From Nguyenibacter vanlangensis (lineage in GTDB: Bacteria > Pseudomonadota > Alphaproteobacteria > Acetobacterales > Acetobacteraceae), in the NCBI RefSeq assembly GCF_038719015.1, contig NZ_CP152276.1:320001-384000 (forward strand): DNA of 64,000 bases, read 5' to 3'. The translations under genes were made by a program, and so were the position numbers. Positions 8,360-17,004 of this stretch are shown here, one piece after another (position 1 is the stretch's first letter; every line of letters starts with the position of its first letter). The notes below the pieces were generated by a model that was not told the DNA's origin, did not search any database, and worked only from the letters and a program-made list of their open reading frames with translations.

Positions 8360-9518
8360 CCAAAGGACGTAGCCACTGACTCGTGTGTGAAGTGACGAAC
8401 GGCGCCGGCTCTGATTCTCTTGATGCGGGAGGATCTGGCTGATGACGGCGGCGGTAAAGCTACGAGATGACTATTCGGCCTCTGATCTGAGGCGACTTGC
8501 GGCGCGCAGCCAGCAGGCGAACGCTGCGCGCCGGCTTCTGGCCCTGGCGGCGATCCGTGACGGGGCCAGCCGGGCGGATGCGGCCCGCGTAGGCGGCATG
8601 GATCGCCAGACATTGCGAGACTGGGTTCATCGCTTCAATGCCGAAGGACCCGATGGCCTGCGCGATCATCAGCACGCGGGGCCAGCCTGCCGATTGAACG
8701 GGGCACAGCAGGCCGAATTGAAGGCCCTGGTCGAGGCGGGCCCGGATCGGCAGCGCGATGGCGTGGTGCGCTGGCGCCGGGTCGATCTGCAACGCGTGAT
8801 CGAGGAGCGCTTCGGCGTCGTCTACCACGAGCGGCACGTGTCCACTCTGCTGAAACGGCTTGGTTTTTCCCATGTCAGCGCCCGGCCACGCCATCCGGGT
8901 CAGGACGCTGGCGTCATGGAGGCGTTTAAAAAAACTTCCCCCGCATCCTGAACGCCCATATCGGCCATCTGCCTAAGGGCAAGCCGATCGAGATCTGGTT
9001 CCAGGACGAGGCCCGGATCGGCCAGAAGAACGGGATCGTCCGACAATGGGCCCGGCGCGGCACGCGGCCACGCCAGCCGGCCGACCAGCGCTACGAGAAT
9101 GCCTGGCTGTTCGGGGCGATCTGCCCGGCGCGCGGCAAAGCCGCCGGCCTGGCGCTACCGTTCATCGGCACGGCCGGCATGCAACTGCATATCGAGGAAA
9201 TCTCACGCTGCGTCGCCCGCGGTGCCCACGCTGTCGTGCTGCTCGACCGCGCAGGATGGCATACCACCGACAAGCTGAAGCTGCCCCGCAATATCAGCCT
9301 GATCTTCCTGCCGTCCCGCGCTCCCGAACTGAACCCGGTCGAGAATATCTGGCAGTTCCTTCGCGCCAACTGGCTGTCCAACACCGTCTTCGACGGCATC
9401 GATCACATCATCGACGCCGCCTGTTCCGCCTGGAACAATCTCGCCGCCCTCCCGGAAACCATCCGATCCATCGGACTCAGAAAATGGGCTCACACAAGTC
9501 TGTGTCTATAACCGTTGG
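8360..9518. mobile_element. IS630-family insertion sequence, 1159 bp
   Basis: The ends are imperfect inverted repeats (left CCAAAGGACGTAGCCACTGA, right in reverse complement CCAACGGTTATAGACACAGA) and both are flanked by TA (8358-8359 and 9519-9520), the target dinucleotide duplicated by IS630/Tc1 elements. One frameshifted transposase fills the element. Confidence 0.88.
8442..9511 (+). CDS. IS630-family transposase (two frames, -1 frameshift)
   Basis: The first frame (8442-8951) encodes the helix-turn-helix part (SRADAARVGGMDRQTLRDWVHRF, then WRRVDLQRVIEERF). The second frame, ending at 9511, encodes the DDE domain (IWFQDEARIGQ, HAVVLLDRAGWHTT, PELNPVENIWQFLR). They join by a -1 shift at the TTT plus A7 run at 8925-8934, giving ...AFKK-NFPRIL.... 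Programmed -1 frameshifting at such slippery runs is known in the family, so this is probably a functional gene rather than a broken one. The stop codon lies in the right inverted repeat. Confidence 0.85.
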
Positions 9519-9583
9519 TATAATTCATAGGCGCTGACGACTGACGGATCGAGGGTGCAGATATGTCCACGTGGTTAGTTTTT

Positions 9584-9888
9584 CTAACCGATCGCGTCCG
9601 ATGTGAGCCTGGGGCGCAACCAATCCAAGTAGGTACGCATGGATTTTGTCTCCGGGAACTCTGACATAGTATGGAAATTTACCTGTCTTACGAGCGAAGT
9701 CGAACCAAAGCCGGGTAGAACTTTGATGCGGTTGGTGCTCAGTTCCTCTCGCATGATCGACGGAAACATTAGGGCAATTCCTAAACCGTCGACAGCAGCC
9801 TGAAGTGCAGCCAGTGGAGACGATAGCCACGTAATGCGCGGCGCCGGAGCAGCCATATTGTATTCCGTGCGAAAGAAGCGCTCTAAAG
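9584..9888 (-). pseudogene. LysR-type regulator, C-terminal piece (cut by IS3)
   Basis: Encodes the last ~100 residues of a LysR effector domain: LERFFRTEYNMAAP, then WLSSPLAALQAAVDGLGIALM and a typical C-terminal helix. The middle piece is at 11113-11413 and the DNA-binding piece at 12608-12889. Joining 11113 directly to 9888 keeps the frame (RLD-A-LERFF), and the three pieces add up to about 293 residues, close to normal LysR length. Confidence 0.8.
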
Positions 9889-9931
9889 TGCTCCCCGATC
9901 TTAGGCCAGGGCGAGCTGGAAATTCCCGGGG

Positions 9932-10747
9932 TTAGGGCTCGACCGGCAAGCACGCCGGCAAGCTATTGAGCAGCGATATCGGCGGTTTATTGCCGATGGC
10001 ACTGTGTGGGCGGACCTCGTTGTAGTCCTGACGCCAAGCCTCCATTTTTGCCCGGGCGTCGTCAAGGCTCATGAACCAGTGCGTGTTCAGGCACTCAGCC
10101 CGGAATTTCCCGTTGAAGGACTCGATAAAGCTGTTGTCGGTCGGTTTGCCGGGGCGGGAGAAGTCGAGCACGACCCCCTTCTGATACGCCCAGAGATCCA
10201 GATCCCGGCTGACGAACTCCGTGCCCTGGTCGACCCGGATGCTTTTTGGGTAACCCATCTGCGCACAGATCCGCTCCAGCGTCTGGACGACATCCTCGCC
10301 ACGATAGCTGAACCGTGGATCGGTCGCCGGCGAGAAGCGGGAGAAAGTGTCGATCACCGTCAGGATCCTGATCTTGCGGCCCGTCGCTAGCTGGTCGTGC
10401 ACGAAATCCATGGCCCAGGTGTCGTTATTATGGGCGGCCGGACGGCGATCCTCGCGCACCTTCGCCTTGACCCGGCGCCTGGGCACCTTGTTGCGTAACT
10501 GCAAGCCCAACTCCTTGTAAAGCCGATAGATCCGCTTCGGATTGACCGCCCAGCCATCGCGTTTCAACAGGACATGAACGCGCCGATAGCCATAGCGAAC
10601 GCGCGTTTCACAGATCTCGCGGATCTTCTGTGTCAGTTCGGCCTGCGTGCCACGCTTCGACTTGTAGACATAGAGCGAGCGGTCGATCCGCAGCACCGCG
10701 CAGGCGCGTCGTGTCGAGACTTTCCAGTCGCCCTGCAGCATGTCCAC
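9932..10747 (-). CDS. IS3-family transposase OrfB (integrase core)
   Basis: A 271-residue rve-type DDE domain: an HTH_21 segment (ICETRVRYGYRRVHVLLKRDG), then the catalytic Asp residues in NNDTWAMDFVHDQL and SIRVDQGTEFVSRDLD and the Glu in FIESFNGKFRAECL. It is normally made as an OrfAB fusion by a -1 frameshift at A AAA AAG (minus strand, 10783-10777), which adds ALRPARKRELVD before the first Met. It appears intact. Confidence 0.9.
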   Translation of the reverse strand: MDMLQGDWKVSTRRACAVLRIDRSLYVYKSKRGTQAELTQKIREICETRVRYGYRRVHVLLKRDGWAVNPKRIYRLYKELGLQLRNKVPRRRVKAKVREDRRPAAHNNDTWAMDFVHDQLATGRKIRILTVIDTFSRFSPATDPRFSYRGEDVVQTLERICAQMGYPKSIRVDQGTEFVSRDLDLWAYQKGVVLDFSRPGKPTDNSFIESFNGKFRAECLNTHWFMSLDDARAKMEAWRQDYNEVRPHSAIGNKPPISLLNSLPACLPVEP

Positions 10748-10770
10748 GAGTTCGCGTTTGCGCGCAGGCC

Positions 10771-11037
10771 TTAAAGCTTTTTTGACAGCACGTCCTGCAG
10801 CATCGCCTTATCAAGCGACAGGTCCGCCACGATCCGCTTCAGCTTGGCGTTTTCCTCTTCAAGCACCCGCAGCCGCTTCATCTCGGACGGCATCAGACCC
10901 GCATATTTCTTCCGCCAATTGTAGAACGTCGCATCCGAAATGCCCGCCTTGCGGCAGACCTCGGCGACCGACGCTCCCCCTTCGGCCTGCTTCAGAACAA
11001 ACGCGATCTGCGCCTCGGTGAACTTCGATGCCTTCAT
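10771..11037 (-). CDS. IS3-family transposase OrfA
   Basis: An 88-residue protein with an HTH_8/transposase_8 domain (FTEAQIAFVLKQAEGGASVAEVCRKAG, ISDATFYNWRKKYAG) followed by a leucine-zipper coiled coil (LRVLEEENAKLKRIVADLSL). It ends LSKKL just after the A6G slippery run. A -1 shift there produces the OrfAB transposase, and OrfA alone is thought to modulate activity. Confidence 0.9.
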   Translation of the reverse strand: MKASKFTEAQIAFVLKQAEGGASVAEVCRKAGISDATFYNWRKKYAGLMPSEMKRLRVLEEENAKLKRIVADLSLDKAMLQDVLSKKL

Positions 11038-11112
11038 GGAACTCTCCTCATCCCGAGCACGGGATCATAAGTGGAAAATTCCAACTCGAACTGGTCCAAT
11101 TTTCGGGGAGCA

Positions 11113-11413
11113 CGTCAAGGCGCCATTGAGCTTCCGGAATACGGAATTTCATTTTTGATATCTCTTTTGAAAGAGATGGGGACGCGATGGGTATAATCTG
11201 TTCGCTAATTAGGGATTCATGGCGAATGTTAATATTGTCGTCGATCTCGAAGAAAAATGCTCCATCAATTGTTCCATCTAATAATTCATTCAGAGTGGTC
11301 GGGGTAATCATTCGTACTGTAATAGAAGGATAGAAGGCACGGAATGTGTCGAGATGAGGAAGAATGAGTCTTACGGCAATGCTGGATGAGGCGCCGATAT
11401 GAAGGATATTGGA
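11113..11413 (-). pseudogene. LysR-type regulator, middle piece (between IS3 and IS4)
   Basis: Encodes the first half of the LysR effector domain: HIGASSSIAVRLILPHLDTF, YPSITVRMITPTTLNELLDG, then IIPIASPSLSKEI. The upstream end is the IS4 insertion with an exact 9-base duplication (GATATTGGA, 11405-11413 and 12608-12616). The downstream end is the IS3 element. This piece is clearly more AT-rich than the DNA-binding piece of the same gene. Confidence 0.82.
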
Positions 11414-12607
11414 CTCACCACCCATCAGTTTCATCCGGATGCCCATAATGGCGGCATTGGTTTGCGGAACTGGAGGAGCCTGACAATGCGCCGGACGCCG
11501 CGCGTGAACCAGGAGAGCCTGCTGCGGCTCATGTTCGCGGGTTGACGTCTGGGGCTTTTTTTTCGTCCGCTGATGGATTGGTTTGTGCGTCGCACAGGCC
11601 GGTGGAGACGGCGAAATACAAAGCGATACTCATCACCAGCACCAACCGGCCGAGACGTTCGGGGGAACGCAACTGACTGTGTTCGAGACCGAAGCCGCGC
11701 GATTTGAAGTCGGAGAACATGGGCTCGATGCCCCATCGTGCGCTGTAATCCAGTGTTGTCAGGTAGCTGGGGGTGTCGGACATCGCAATGATCCACGGCT
11801 CGGCATGGCCGGGCGCGTTGATGATGCCGATATTGGTGACAATACGCCGATGGGTGAGCGCGACGTCGGTCAGATAGGGACGCTTGTCAGTGACATGTTC
11901 GGCCAGGGAGGTTTTGTGGCCGCCCGCGGCGACCCGCAGATTGGACCTCACGCGCAGCCGATAACCCCAGCCTCGGGCGATGGCGAACGCGATCAGATCC
12001 GGCGTGCCGTAGAACCGATCCGCCATCAGGCAAATCTCGGCCTGGGAAGGCAGCCAGCCGGCAACCGCTTGGAGCAGGTCCTTCTGAACAGCGAACCCGA
12101 TCGCCCCTTCCGTCGCCTCGACCCGCCAGGCCAGCGGCAACGCGCGCTCGCCAAAACGCAGCGAGAGCATCAGGATCTGATGGCGGTCATTGGCCTTGGT
12201 CTGGTCCATGATCAGCACCACACGCCCGTCTTCGGCGGCCTTGGTGAGCACCTCGCGCGCAAACGGTTCCATGACTTCATCACAGACCACGAGGGGGTTG
12301 TCGATGAACCGAGCGATCCACTGGTAACGCATGTCCGCTCGTTCTGCCGCGCGCGGCAACGAAGCCGCCAACACCATCAGATTGGCGCTGCGAACGTCCA
12401 GCATGGTGGCGACAAGCAGCGCGAGTTTGTCACGCTGGGTCTTGCGCTGTCCAGGCAACCGACGCTGCAAATCCGCCGCAATGCCAGCCGCCATTTCCAC
12501 AATAGCCGGGGTCATGCCAAATCCGCTCCTCACAAGGGCAGAATCCTTGAATCACAGCCAGATTCAGCACGTCAATCCAGACTCCATAAAAACTGATGGG
12601 TGGTGAG
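11414..12607. mobile_element. IS4-family insertion sequence, 1194 bp
   Basis: Inverted repeats start CTCACCACCCATCAGTTT at both ends (18 identical bases). The target duplication is GATATTGGA (9 bases), within the 9-13 range of IS4 elements. One transposase on the minus strand fills it. It splits the LysR gene after the DNA-binding domain. Confidence 0.92.
11529..12533 (-). CDS. IS4-family transposase
   Basis: A 334-residue DDE transposase with the IS4 signature Y-x2-R-x3-E-x6-K in YSARWGIEPMFSDFK. The first Asp is probably in VVLIMDQTKAND and the second in EICLMADRFYG. The N-terminal ~90 residues are the helical domain typical of the family. The start ATG leads into MTPAIVEMAAGIAADLQRRL. The gene looks complete. 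Confidence 0.9.
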   Translation of the reverse strand: MRSGFGMTPAIVEMAAGIAADLQRRLPGQRKTQRDKLALLVATMLDVRSANLMVLAASLPRAAERADMRYQWIARFIDNPLVVCDEVMEPFAREVLTKAAEDGRVVLIMDQTKANDRHQILMLSLRFGERALPLAWRVEATEGAIGFAVQKDLLQAVAGWLPSQAEICLMADRFYGTPDLIAFAIARGWGYRLRVRSNLRVAAGGHKTSLAEHVTDKRPYLTDVALTHRRIVTNIGIINAPGHAEPWIIAMSDTPSYLTTLDYSARWGIEPMFSDFKSRGFGLEHSQLRSPERLGRLVLVMSIALYFAVSTGLCDAQTNPSADEKKAPDVNPRT

Positions 12608-12889
12608 GATATTGGATGCGTTTCGCCGAGTCAAAGTATGTGTCGCTGCTGAGATCACCTGAAATGCACGGTCCACTTCTGCTGCATAGGCTTCCGCCGC
12701 TTTCGTCAAGCGTAGGGAGCGAGAGCGTCGATCAAACAGCCGGACGCCGAGCGTGCCTTCCAGCCTCTGAATCTGCTGAGTGAGGGCTGCGTGGCTGACC
12801 CCCGCTTCTTCGGCCGCAGCACGGATGCCACCAGCGCGCGTGACAAGCCAGAACGCGCGAAGAGCGTGGAGCGGAGGTAAGCGGGTCAT
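12608..12889 (-). pseudogene. LysR-type regulator, DNA-binding piece (cut by IS4)
   Basis: Encodes residues 1-94 of a LysR protein: the winged helix PLHALRAFWLVTRAGGIRAA, EEAGVSHAALTQQIQRLE and GVRLFDRRSRSLRLT, then the linker helix. Beyond ASNIL the frame runs into the IS4 element and stops. Removing the element continues it as SNIL-HIGASSS. The ATG overlaps the stop of the GntR gene (ATGA), so the two regulators formed an operon. As found, it could only make the DNA-binding part. Confidence 0.85.
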
Positions 12890-13575
12890 GATTCTCTCGG
12901 CATGCTGTTTTGATGATTGGTCAGATATGCCACGAGCGCCTGACCGGCCTGAAGGATATGTAACCGGAGTATCCGTTCTGCCTCCTCCACGTCACGGCGG
13001 CTCAGGGCAATGATGATGGCCCGATGCTCTTCGTCCGAATGGTGCTGCCAATCCAGCCTCTGCCATGTGGCGAACAGGAAACGCGCGCTCATGCGTTGGA
13101 GCTGATCTATATTTTCCAGCAGACGTGGCATCCCGCACGGCTGAAGAATGGTGCGGTGGAAGGCTTGGTTCGCCGCTTCCCACGTCATGATGTTTTCGCT
13201 GGCGTCATCCGCTTCAAGAGTGCGTGCCGCAGTCTCGATGGTCGTCGTCGTAATACGAGGTGCGGCATGACGCAGTGCAAGGGTCTCAAGTGCCGCGCGC
13301 ATCTCGGTGATCTCGAATACGGAAGCGGGTTCGATGGCAGTGACCCTGACACCTTTTCGTGGTTCGCGGGTGACAAGTCCTTGCGCTTCGAGCCGTTGAA
13401 AGGCTTCCCGTACCGGCACGTGGCTGGACCGAAATTCTTCTGCGATATGATCCTGCCGCAAGGGCGTCCCCGGTTCGAGAGCGCCGGAGATAATGCGTCC
13501 GGCGAGTGCACGGGTGATCTGGCCTGCGATCGAACGATCGTCATCGGGGAGGGATTGCGTGATTGTCTGCCTCAT
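12886..13575 (-). CDS. GntR-family regulator, FadR/FCD subfamily
   Basis: A 229-residue regulator. Residues ~15-78 form the GntR winged helix (LAGRIISGALEPGTPLRQDH, SSHVPVREAFQRLEAQGLV), and residues ~90-215 an all-helical FCD ligand domain with likely metal-binding His/Asp (EAANQAFHRTIL, HHSDEEHRAIIIAL). It is divergent from the aminotransferase gene at 13611 with only 35 bases between start codons. A perfect palindrome there is a likely operator, so it probably controls that gene and itself (inference). Confidence 0.9.
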   Translation of the reverse strand: MRQTITQSLPDDDRSIAGQITRALAGRIISGALEPGTPLRQDHIAEEFRSSHVPVREAFQRLEAQGLVTREPRKGVRVTAIEPASVFEITEMRAALETLALRHAAPRITTTTIETAARTLEADDASENIMTWEAANQAFHRTILQPCGMPRLLENIDQLQRMSARFLFATWQRLDWQHHSDEEHRAIIIALSRRDVEEAERILRLHILQAGQALVAYLTNHQNSMPRES

Positions 13576-13581
13576 GAAATC

Positions 13582-13594
13582 ATAGATAATCTAT
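13582..13594. promoter_or_regulatory. palindromic operator candidate for the GntR regulator
   Basis: ATAGATAATCTAT is a perfect 6+1+6 palindrome in the 35-base gap between the divergent gntR and aminotransferase start codons. GntR/FCD regulators commonly bind short palindromes in such places. The link is by position only. Confidence 0.5.
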
Positions 13595-13610
13595 TATATG
13601 AGGAAACGCC

Positions 13611-14467
13611 ATGGTCCATATTCGCCCCGCGCGGTTGCGCGATATTGCCGGAATCGGCGTCGACCGGATGGGTGAAGTCGCGGACACATCTCAGCACGAC
13701 TACCTTCGGCTGGAAAACCTGGATGTTGATATTCCGCCGGATCCGGAAGCCGTGGCGCGCACGAGGCAAGCTGCTTCCCGAGATGCCGACAACAGCTATC
13801 TGCCGTTTGTCGGACAGAGTCGGTTGCGGGAAATCGCGGCGGCGCATGTTTCGGCATTGACCGGCCTATCTTATGACGGACAGCAGAACTGCGTTATCTC
13901 GGCCGGCGGCCTCTCCGGCATCCTGAACGTGCTGCTGGCGACAATCGATGTCGGCGACGAGGTCATCGTGACCGATCCGACCTATGCCGGATTGATCAAC
14001 CGCATCCGTCTGGCTGGCGGTGTGCCGCGTTTCGTGCCGTTCATCTTTCATCCGGGTGACGTCTGGACGTTCGATCGCGAAGCTCTGGCGGCCGTCATCG
14101 GTCCAAAAACGAAGGCGATGCTGCTCATGTCGCCCTCCATGCCGAGCGGCGCCATGCTGGACAGCGACGACTGGCAGGCCGTAGGCGATCTGTGCGTTCG
14201 GCACGATCTGCTGTTGATCATCGACAGCGCCATGGAGCGGCTGACCTTCGACGGGCGTGCTGTGCAGCATCCAGTTGCTCTGCCGGGTATGGCAGAGCGG
14301 ACGATTTTTGTCGGATCGTCCGCAAAGGAACTGCGCATGATTGGTTGGCGTGTCGGTTGGATCGTGGCCCCCGAGGCGTTTCTGCCAGATATCGTCGCGG
14401 TATCGCTCGCCAATGTCGTGGTGCCGGTTGGTATAGCACAGGATGCCGTCGCTGTTGCGCTGGAGCG
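13611..14467 (+). pseudogene. class I/II aminotransferase, N-terminal part (cut by IS21)
   Basis: Encodes residues 1-285 of a fold-type I PLP aminotransferase: ISAGGLSGILNVLLATIDVGD, VTDPTYAGL, MSPSMPSGAML, IDSAMERL, and the PLP lysine in FVGSSAKELRMIGWRVGW. At ALER the IS21 element starts. The rest is at 16689-17003, and joining them without the insert gives an uninterrupted 388-residue enzyme. Substrate unknown. Neighbouring amidase and DUF2848 genes suggest amino or amide compound breakdown. Confidence 0.87.
14463..14467. repeat. IS21 target duplication, left copy
   Basis: GAGCG directly before the left end of IS21, repeated at 16689-16693. Four to eight bases is usual for the family. Confidence 0.75.
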
Positions 14468-14542
14468 TGTCAGGCGAAGTGAGAAAGTGACCCCCTGTCG
14501 CAATGAGGAACTGACCCCCCTTCGTTTTTGAAAGGGGCACCG

Positions 14543-15835
14543 ATGACGGAAGAAAAGAGCATGATTTCCGCATTGTCTGGAACGATGCGGGGAACGGGGA
14601 TGCTGCAACCCGAGGAGGTTGCCGCGATGATGCGGCTGCACGGGCTTGGCTGGGGAGCCAAGCGGCTGGCGCGGGAGTTTGGCTGTTCGCGGAACACGGC
14701 GCGACGATATGTCCGTGCTGGCGGGGCGATCGCGTATCGGCAGCCTGAGCGGCGGTCGGCGTTCGATGGTCTGGACGATTGGCTTCGGGAGCGGTTCTTC
14801 CGGCACGACGGCAATGCCGACGTGATCCGCCAGGAACTGGCGAGCGAGCATGGGATCGTCATTGGGCTTCGCTCGGTCGAGTTGAAGGTCCGGCCGTGGC
14901 GGCGGGAGTTATTGGCCCGGAAGCGGGCGACGGTTCGCTTCGAGACGCCGCCTGGGCGGCAGTTGCAGATCGATTTCGGCGAGACGCGGGTGTGGATCGG
15001 CGATGAGCGGCTGCGGGTGTATCTGTTCGTGGCGACGCTCGGCTATTCGCGCCGCCTGCATATCCGCGCGTCGCTGAGGCAGGGACAGGCGGACTGGTTC
15101 GCGGGCATGGAGGGCGCATTCCTGCGGTTCGGCGGGGTTCCGGCGGAGATCCTGCTCGATAATGCCAAAGCTCTGGTCGAGCATCACGACGCGACGACGC
15201 GGGAGGTTCGTTTCAATGGGCGGCTGCACGCCTTTGCGCGGTATTGGGGCTTTGCGCCGCGTGCCTGCGCGCCGTATCGCGCCCGGACCAAGGGCAAGGA
15301 CGAGCGCGGGGTCGGCTACGTCAAGAAGAACGCGGTCGCGGGACGGCGTTTCGCGAACTGGGCGATGTTCGAGGCGCATCTTGACCAATGGACGCGCGAG
15401 ATTGCCGACCGGCGCGTGCATGGCACGACGGGCGTTGCACCGTCGGAGCGTTTCGCCGGCGAGGCCGAGGCCCTGCGCCCGCTCGGTGGACGCGCGCCGT
15501 TCGGCCAGTTGCGCGATCTGGTGCGCAAGGTTCAGGCCGATTGCGCGATCGACCTGGACACCAACAGCTACTCCGTGCCGTGGCGGCTGATCGGCGAGAG
15601 CGTCCAGATTGTGGTGCTGGGCGGACGCGTCGTCGTGCGTCATGCCGGGCAGGTCGTGGCGGATCATCCGCTTTGCGCGGGACGCCGGCAGCGGATCGTC
15701 GATCGCTCCCATCTCGCCGGCGTGGTCGGCGGACCGGCCGCGAACGGCCCATCACTTGCCGGGCTACCGACCCCGTTGCCCGACCTGCTCCGGCCGCTGG
15801 CCGAATATGAGGCTGTCGCGGGAGGGGCCTGGTGA
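14543..15835 (+). CDS. istA: IS21 transposase IstA
   Basis: A 430-residue DDE transposase. An N-terminal HTH (EEVAAMMRLHGLGWGAKRLA, EFGCSRNTARRYVRAG) is followed by an integrase core with Asp in RQLQIDFGETRVW, Asp in EILLDNAKALVEHH and Glu in KGKDERGVGYVKKNAV. The ATG at 14543 is preferred over an upstream in-frame TTG at 14528. The stop overlaps the istB start, so istB is probably translated by coupling. Confidence 0.93.
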   Translation: MTEEKSMISALSGTMRGTGMLQPEEVAAMMRLHGLGWGAKRLAREFGCSRNTARRYVRAGGAIAYRQPERRSAFDGLDDWLRERFFRHDGNADVIRQELASEHGIVIGLRSVELKVRPWRRELLARKRATVRFETPPGRQLQIDFGETRVWIGDERLRVYLFVATLGYSRRLHIRASLRQGQADWFAGMEGAFLRFGGVPAEILLDNAKALVEHHDATTREVRFNGRLHAFARYWGFAPRACAPYRARTKGKDERGVGYVKKNAVAGRRFANWAMFEAHLDQWTREIADRRVHGTTGVAPSERFAGEAEALRPLGGRAPFGQLRDLVRKVQADCAIDLDTNSYSVPWRLIGESVQIVVLGGRVVVRHAGQVVADHPLCAGRRQRIVDRSHLAGVVGGPAANGPSLAGLPTPLPDLLRPLAEYEAVAGGAW

Positions 15836-16635
15836 TGGCGGGCGTGGACCATGCGGCATTGGTCGGGATGCTGGACCGGCTCAAGCTGACGGCGATCCGC
15901 GACCAGCTGGACACGCTGCTCGACGAGGCGGCGCGCTCGGACATGACGTTACGCGAGGCACTGGCATTCCTGGTCGGGCGCGAGATCGCGCGACGCGACG
16001 AGCGCCGCATCGCCATGGCGAGCAAGATGGCGCAGTTCCCGTTCGTGCGGGAACTCGACGGCTTCGAGTTCGACGCCCAGCCGTCCCTCGATCCCCGGCA
16101 GGTCCGCGATCTGGCCGAGTGCCGCTGGGTCGCGCACGGCGATACGATCCTGCTGCTGGGGCCGCCGGGAACGGGGAAGACGCATCTGGCCGTGGCGCTC
16201 GGGCGCGAGGCGATCCGGCGAAACTACAGCGTGCAGTTCGTCACCGCCGCGACATTGGTCGCCATGCTGGCCAAGGCGCATGCGGACGGCGCGCTGGACA
16301 AGCAACTGGCGCTCCTATCGCGACCGAAGCTGCTGATCATCGACGAACTGGGCTATCTGCCGTTCGAAGCCAACGCCGCGCATCTGTTTTTCCAGCTCGT
16401 CTCAAGGCGCTACGAGCGCGGCTCGATCCTGCTGACCTCCAATCGCTCGGTCGGAGAATGGGGCGAGGTCTTCGGCGACCCGGTGGTGGCCACCGCCATC
16501 CTGGACCGCCTGCTGCACCATTCCACCGTGATCACCATCCGCGGCGACAGCTACCGTCTGCGGGAGAAACGACGCTCCGGCCTTCTGCAGAAGGCCGGAG
16601 CGTCCATCAGAGAAGCCGAGACAACCACTTCATGA
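15832..16635 (+). CDS. istB: IS21 helper ATPase IstB
   Basis: A 267-residue AAA+ ATPase with Walker A LLLGPPGTGKTHLAVALG (~108), Walker B KLLIIDELGYLP (~165) and sensor SILLTSNRSVGEW. It assembles on DNA and activates IstA. The start is GTG at 15832 or the adjacent ATG at 15835. Both overlap the istA stop. Confidence 0.93.
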   Translation: MMAGVDHAALVGMLDRLKLTAIRDQLDTLLDEAARSDMTLREALAFLVGREIARRDERRIAMASKMAQFPFVRELDGFEFDAQPSLDPRQVRDLAECRWVAHGDTILLLGPPGTGKTHLAVALGREAIRRNYSVQFVTAATLVAMLAKAHADGALDKQLALLSRPKLLIIDELGYLPFEANAAHLFFQLVSRRYERGSILLTSNRSVGEWGEVFGDPVVATAILDRLLHHSTVITIRGDSYRLREKRRSGLLQKAGASIREAETTTS

Positions 16636-16688
16636 CGGGGTCAGTTCCTCGCTTCGCCAAAGGGGTCAGTTCTTCAATTCGTTTGACA

Positions 16689-17003
16689 GAGCGCTCTGCG
16701 GAGACGCTGCCACCTTACGTTGCTGAACTGAAAAGACGGCGTGACGTAATGCTGGATGAATTGGCGGGGCTGCCTGTAGGTGTTCCTGCCGGAGGGTGGT
16801 CGATGCTGCTACGGGTGTCCGATTTCGGCCTGGACGGTGCCACTATGTCGAATCGCTTGCTGACGCAAGGCGTGTGCGCAACCGGAATGCGGGGATGGGG
16901 CATGCAGCATGGGGAACACTATATCCGTTTCGTATTTGCAAATGAGCCCATCGAGCGTTTGGCAGGTCTCGGTAGCCGCGTCCGGATGGCGCTGGGTTTA
17001 TAG
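16689..17003 (+). pseudogene. class I/II aminotransferase, C-terminal part (beyond IS21)
   Basis: Begins with the second GAGCG copy and continues the frame as ER-SAETLPPYVAELKRRRDVML, ending with a typical small-domain C-terminus (GGWSMLLRVSDFG, HYIRFVFANEPIERL). It supplies the last ~103 residues of the 388-residue enzyme started at 13611. Confidence 0.85.
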
Positions 17004-17004
17004 C

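Larger units (their letters stand above)
9889..11112. mobile_element. IS3-family insertion sequence, 1224 bp
   Basis: The ends are inverted repeats starting TGCTCCCCGA (left TGCTCCCCGATCTTAGGCCA; right in reverse complement TGCTCCCCGAAAATTGGACC, with further matches inward). orfA and orfB fill the interior on the minus strand. Unlike the other elements here, it lacks a matching short duplication: the flanks are AAAG (9885-9888) and CGTC (11113-11116). That could mean recombination between copies or target-site mutation. It lies within a LysR gene. Confidence 0.88.
14468..16688. mobile_element. IS21-family insertion sequence, 2221 bp
   Basis: Left end TGTCAGGCGAAGTGAGAAAG and right end (reverse complement) TGTCAAACGAATTGAAGAAC are related inverted repeats. 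Each end carries two GTGACCCC/CTGACCCC-type repeats, the multiple terminal binding sites known in IS21. It contains istA and istB, overlapping, both complete. It is flanked by GAGCG. Confidence 0.92.

Noticed and set aside
9525..9953. 142-residue minus-strand frame over the IS3 left end
   Set aside because: It is a shifted reading of the LysR C-terminal fragment. The frame at 9584-9888 has the LysR signatures.
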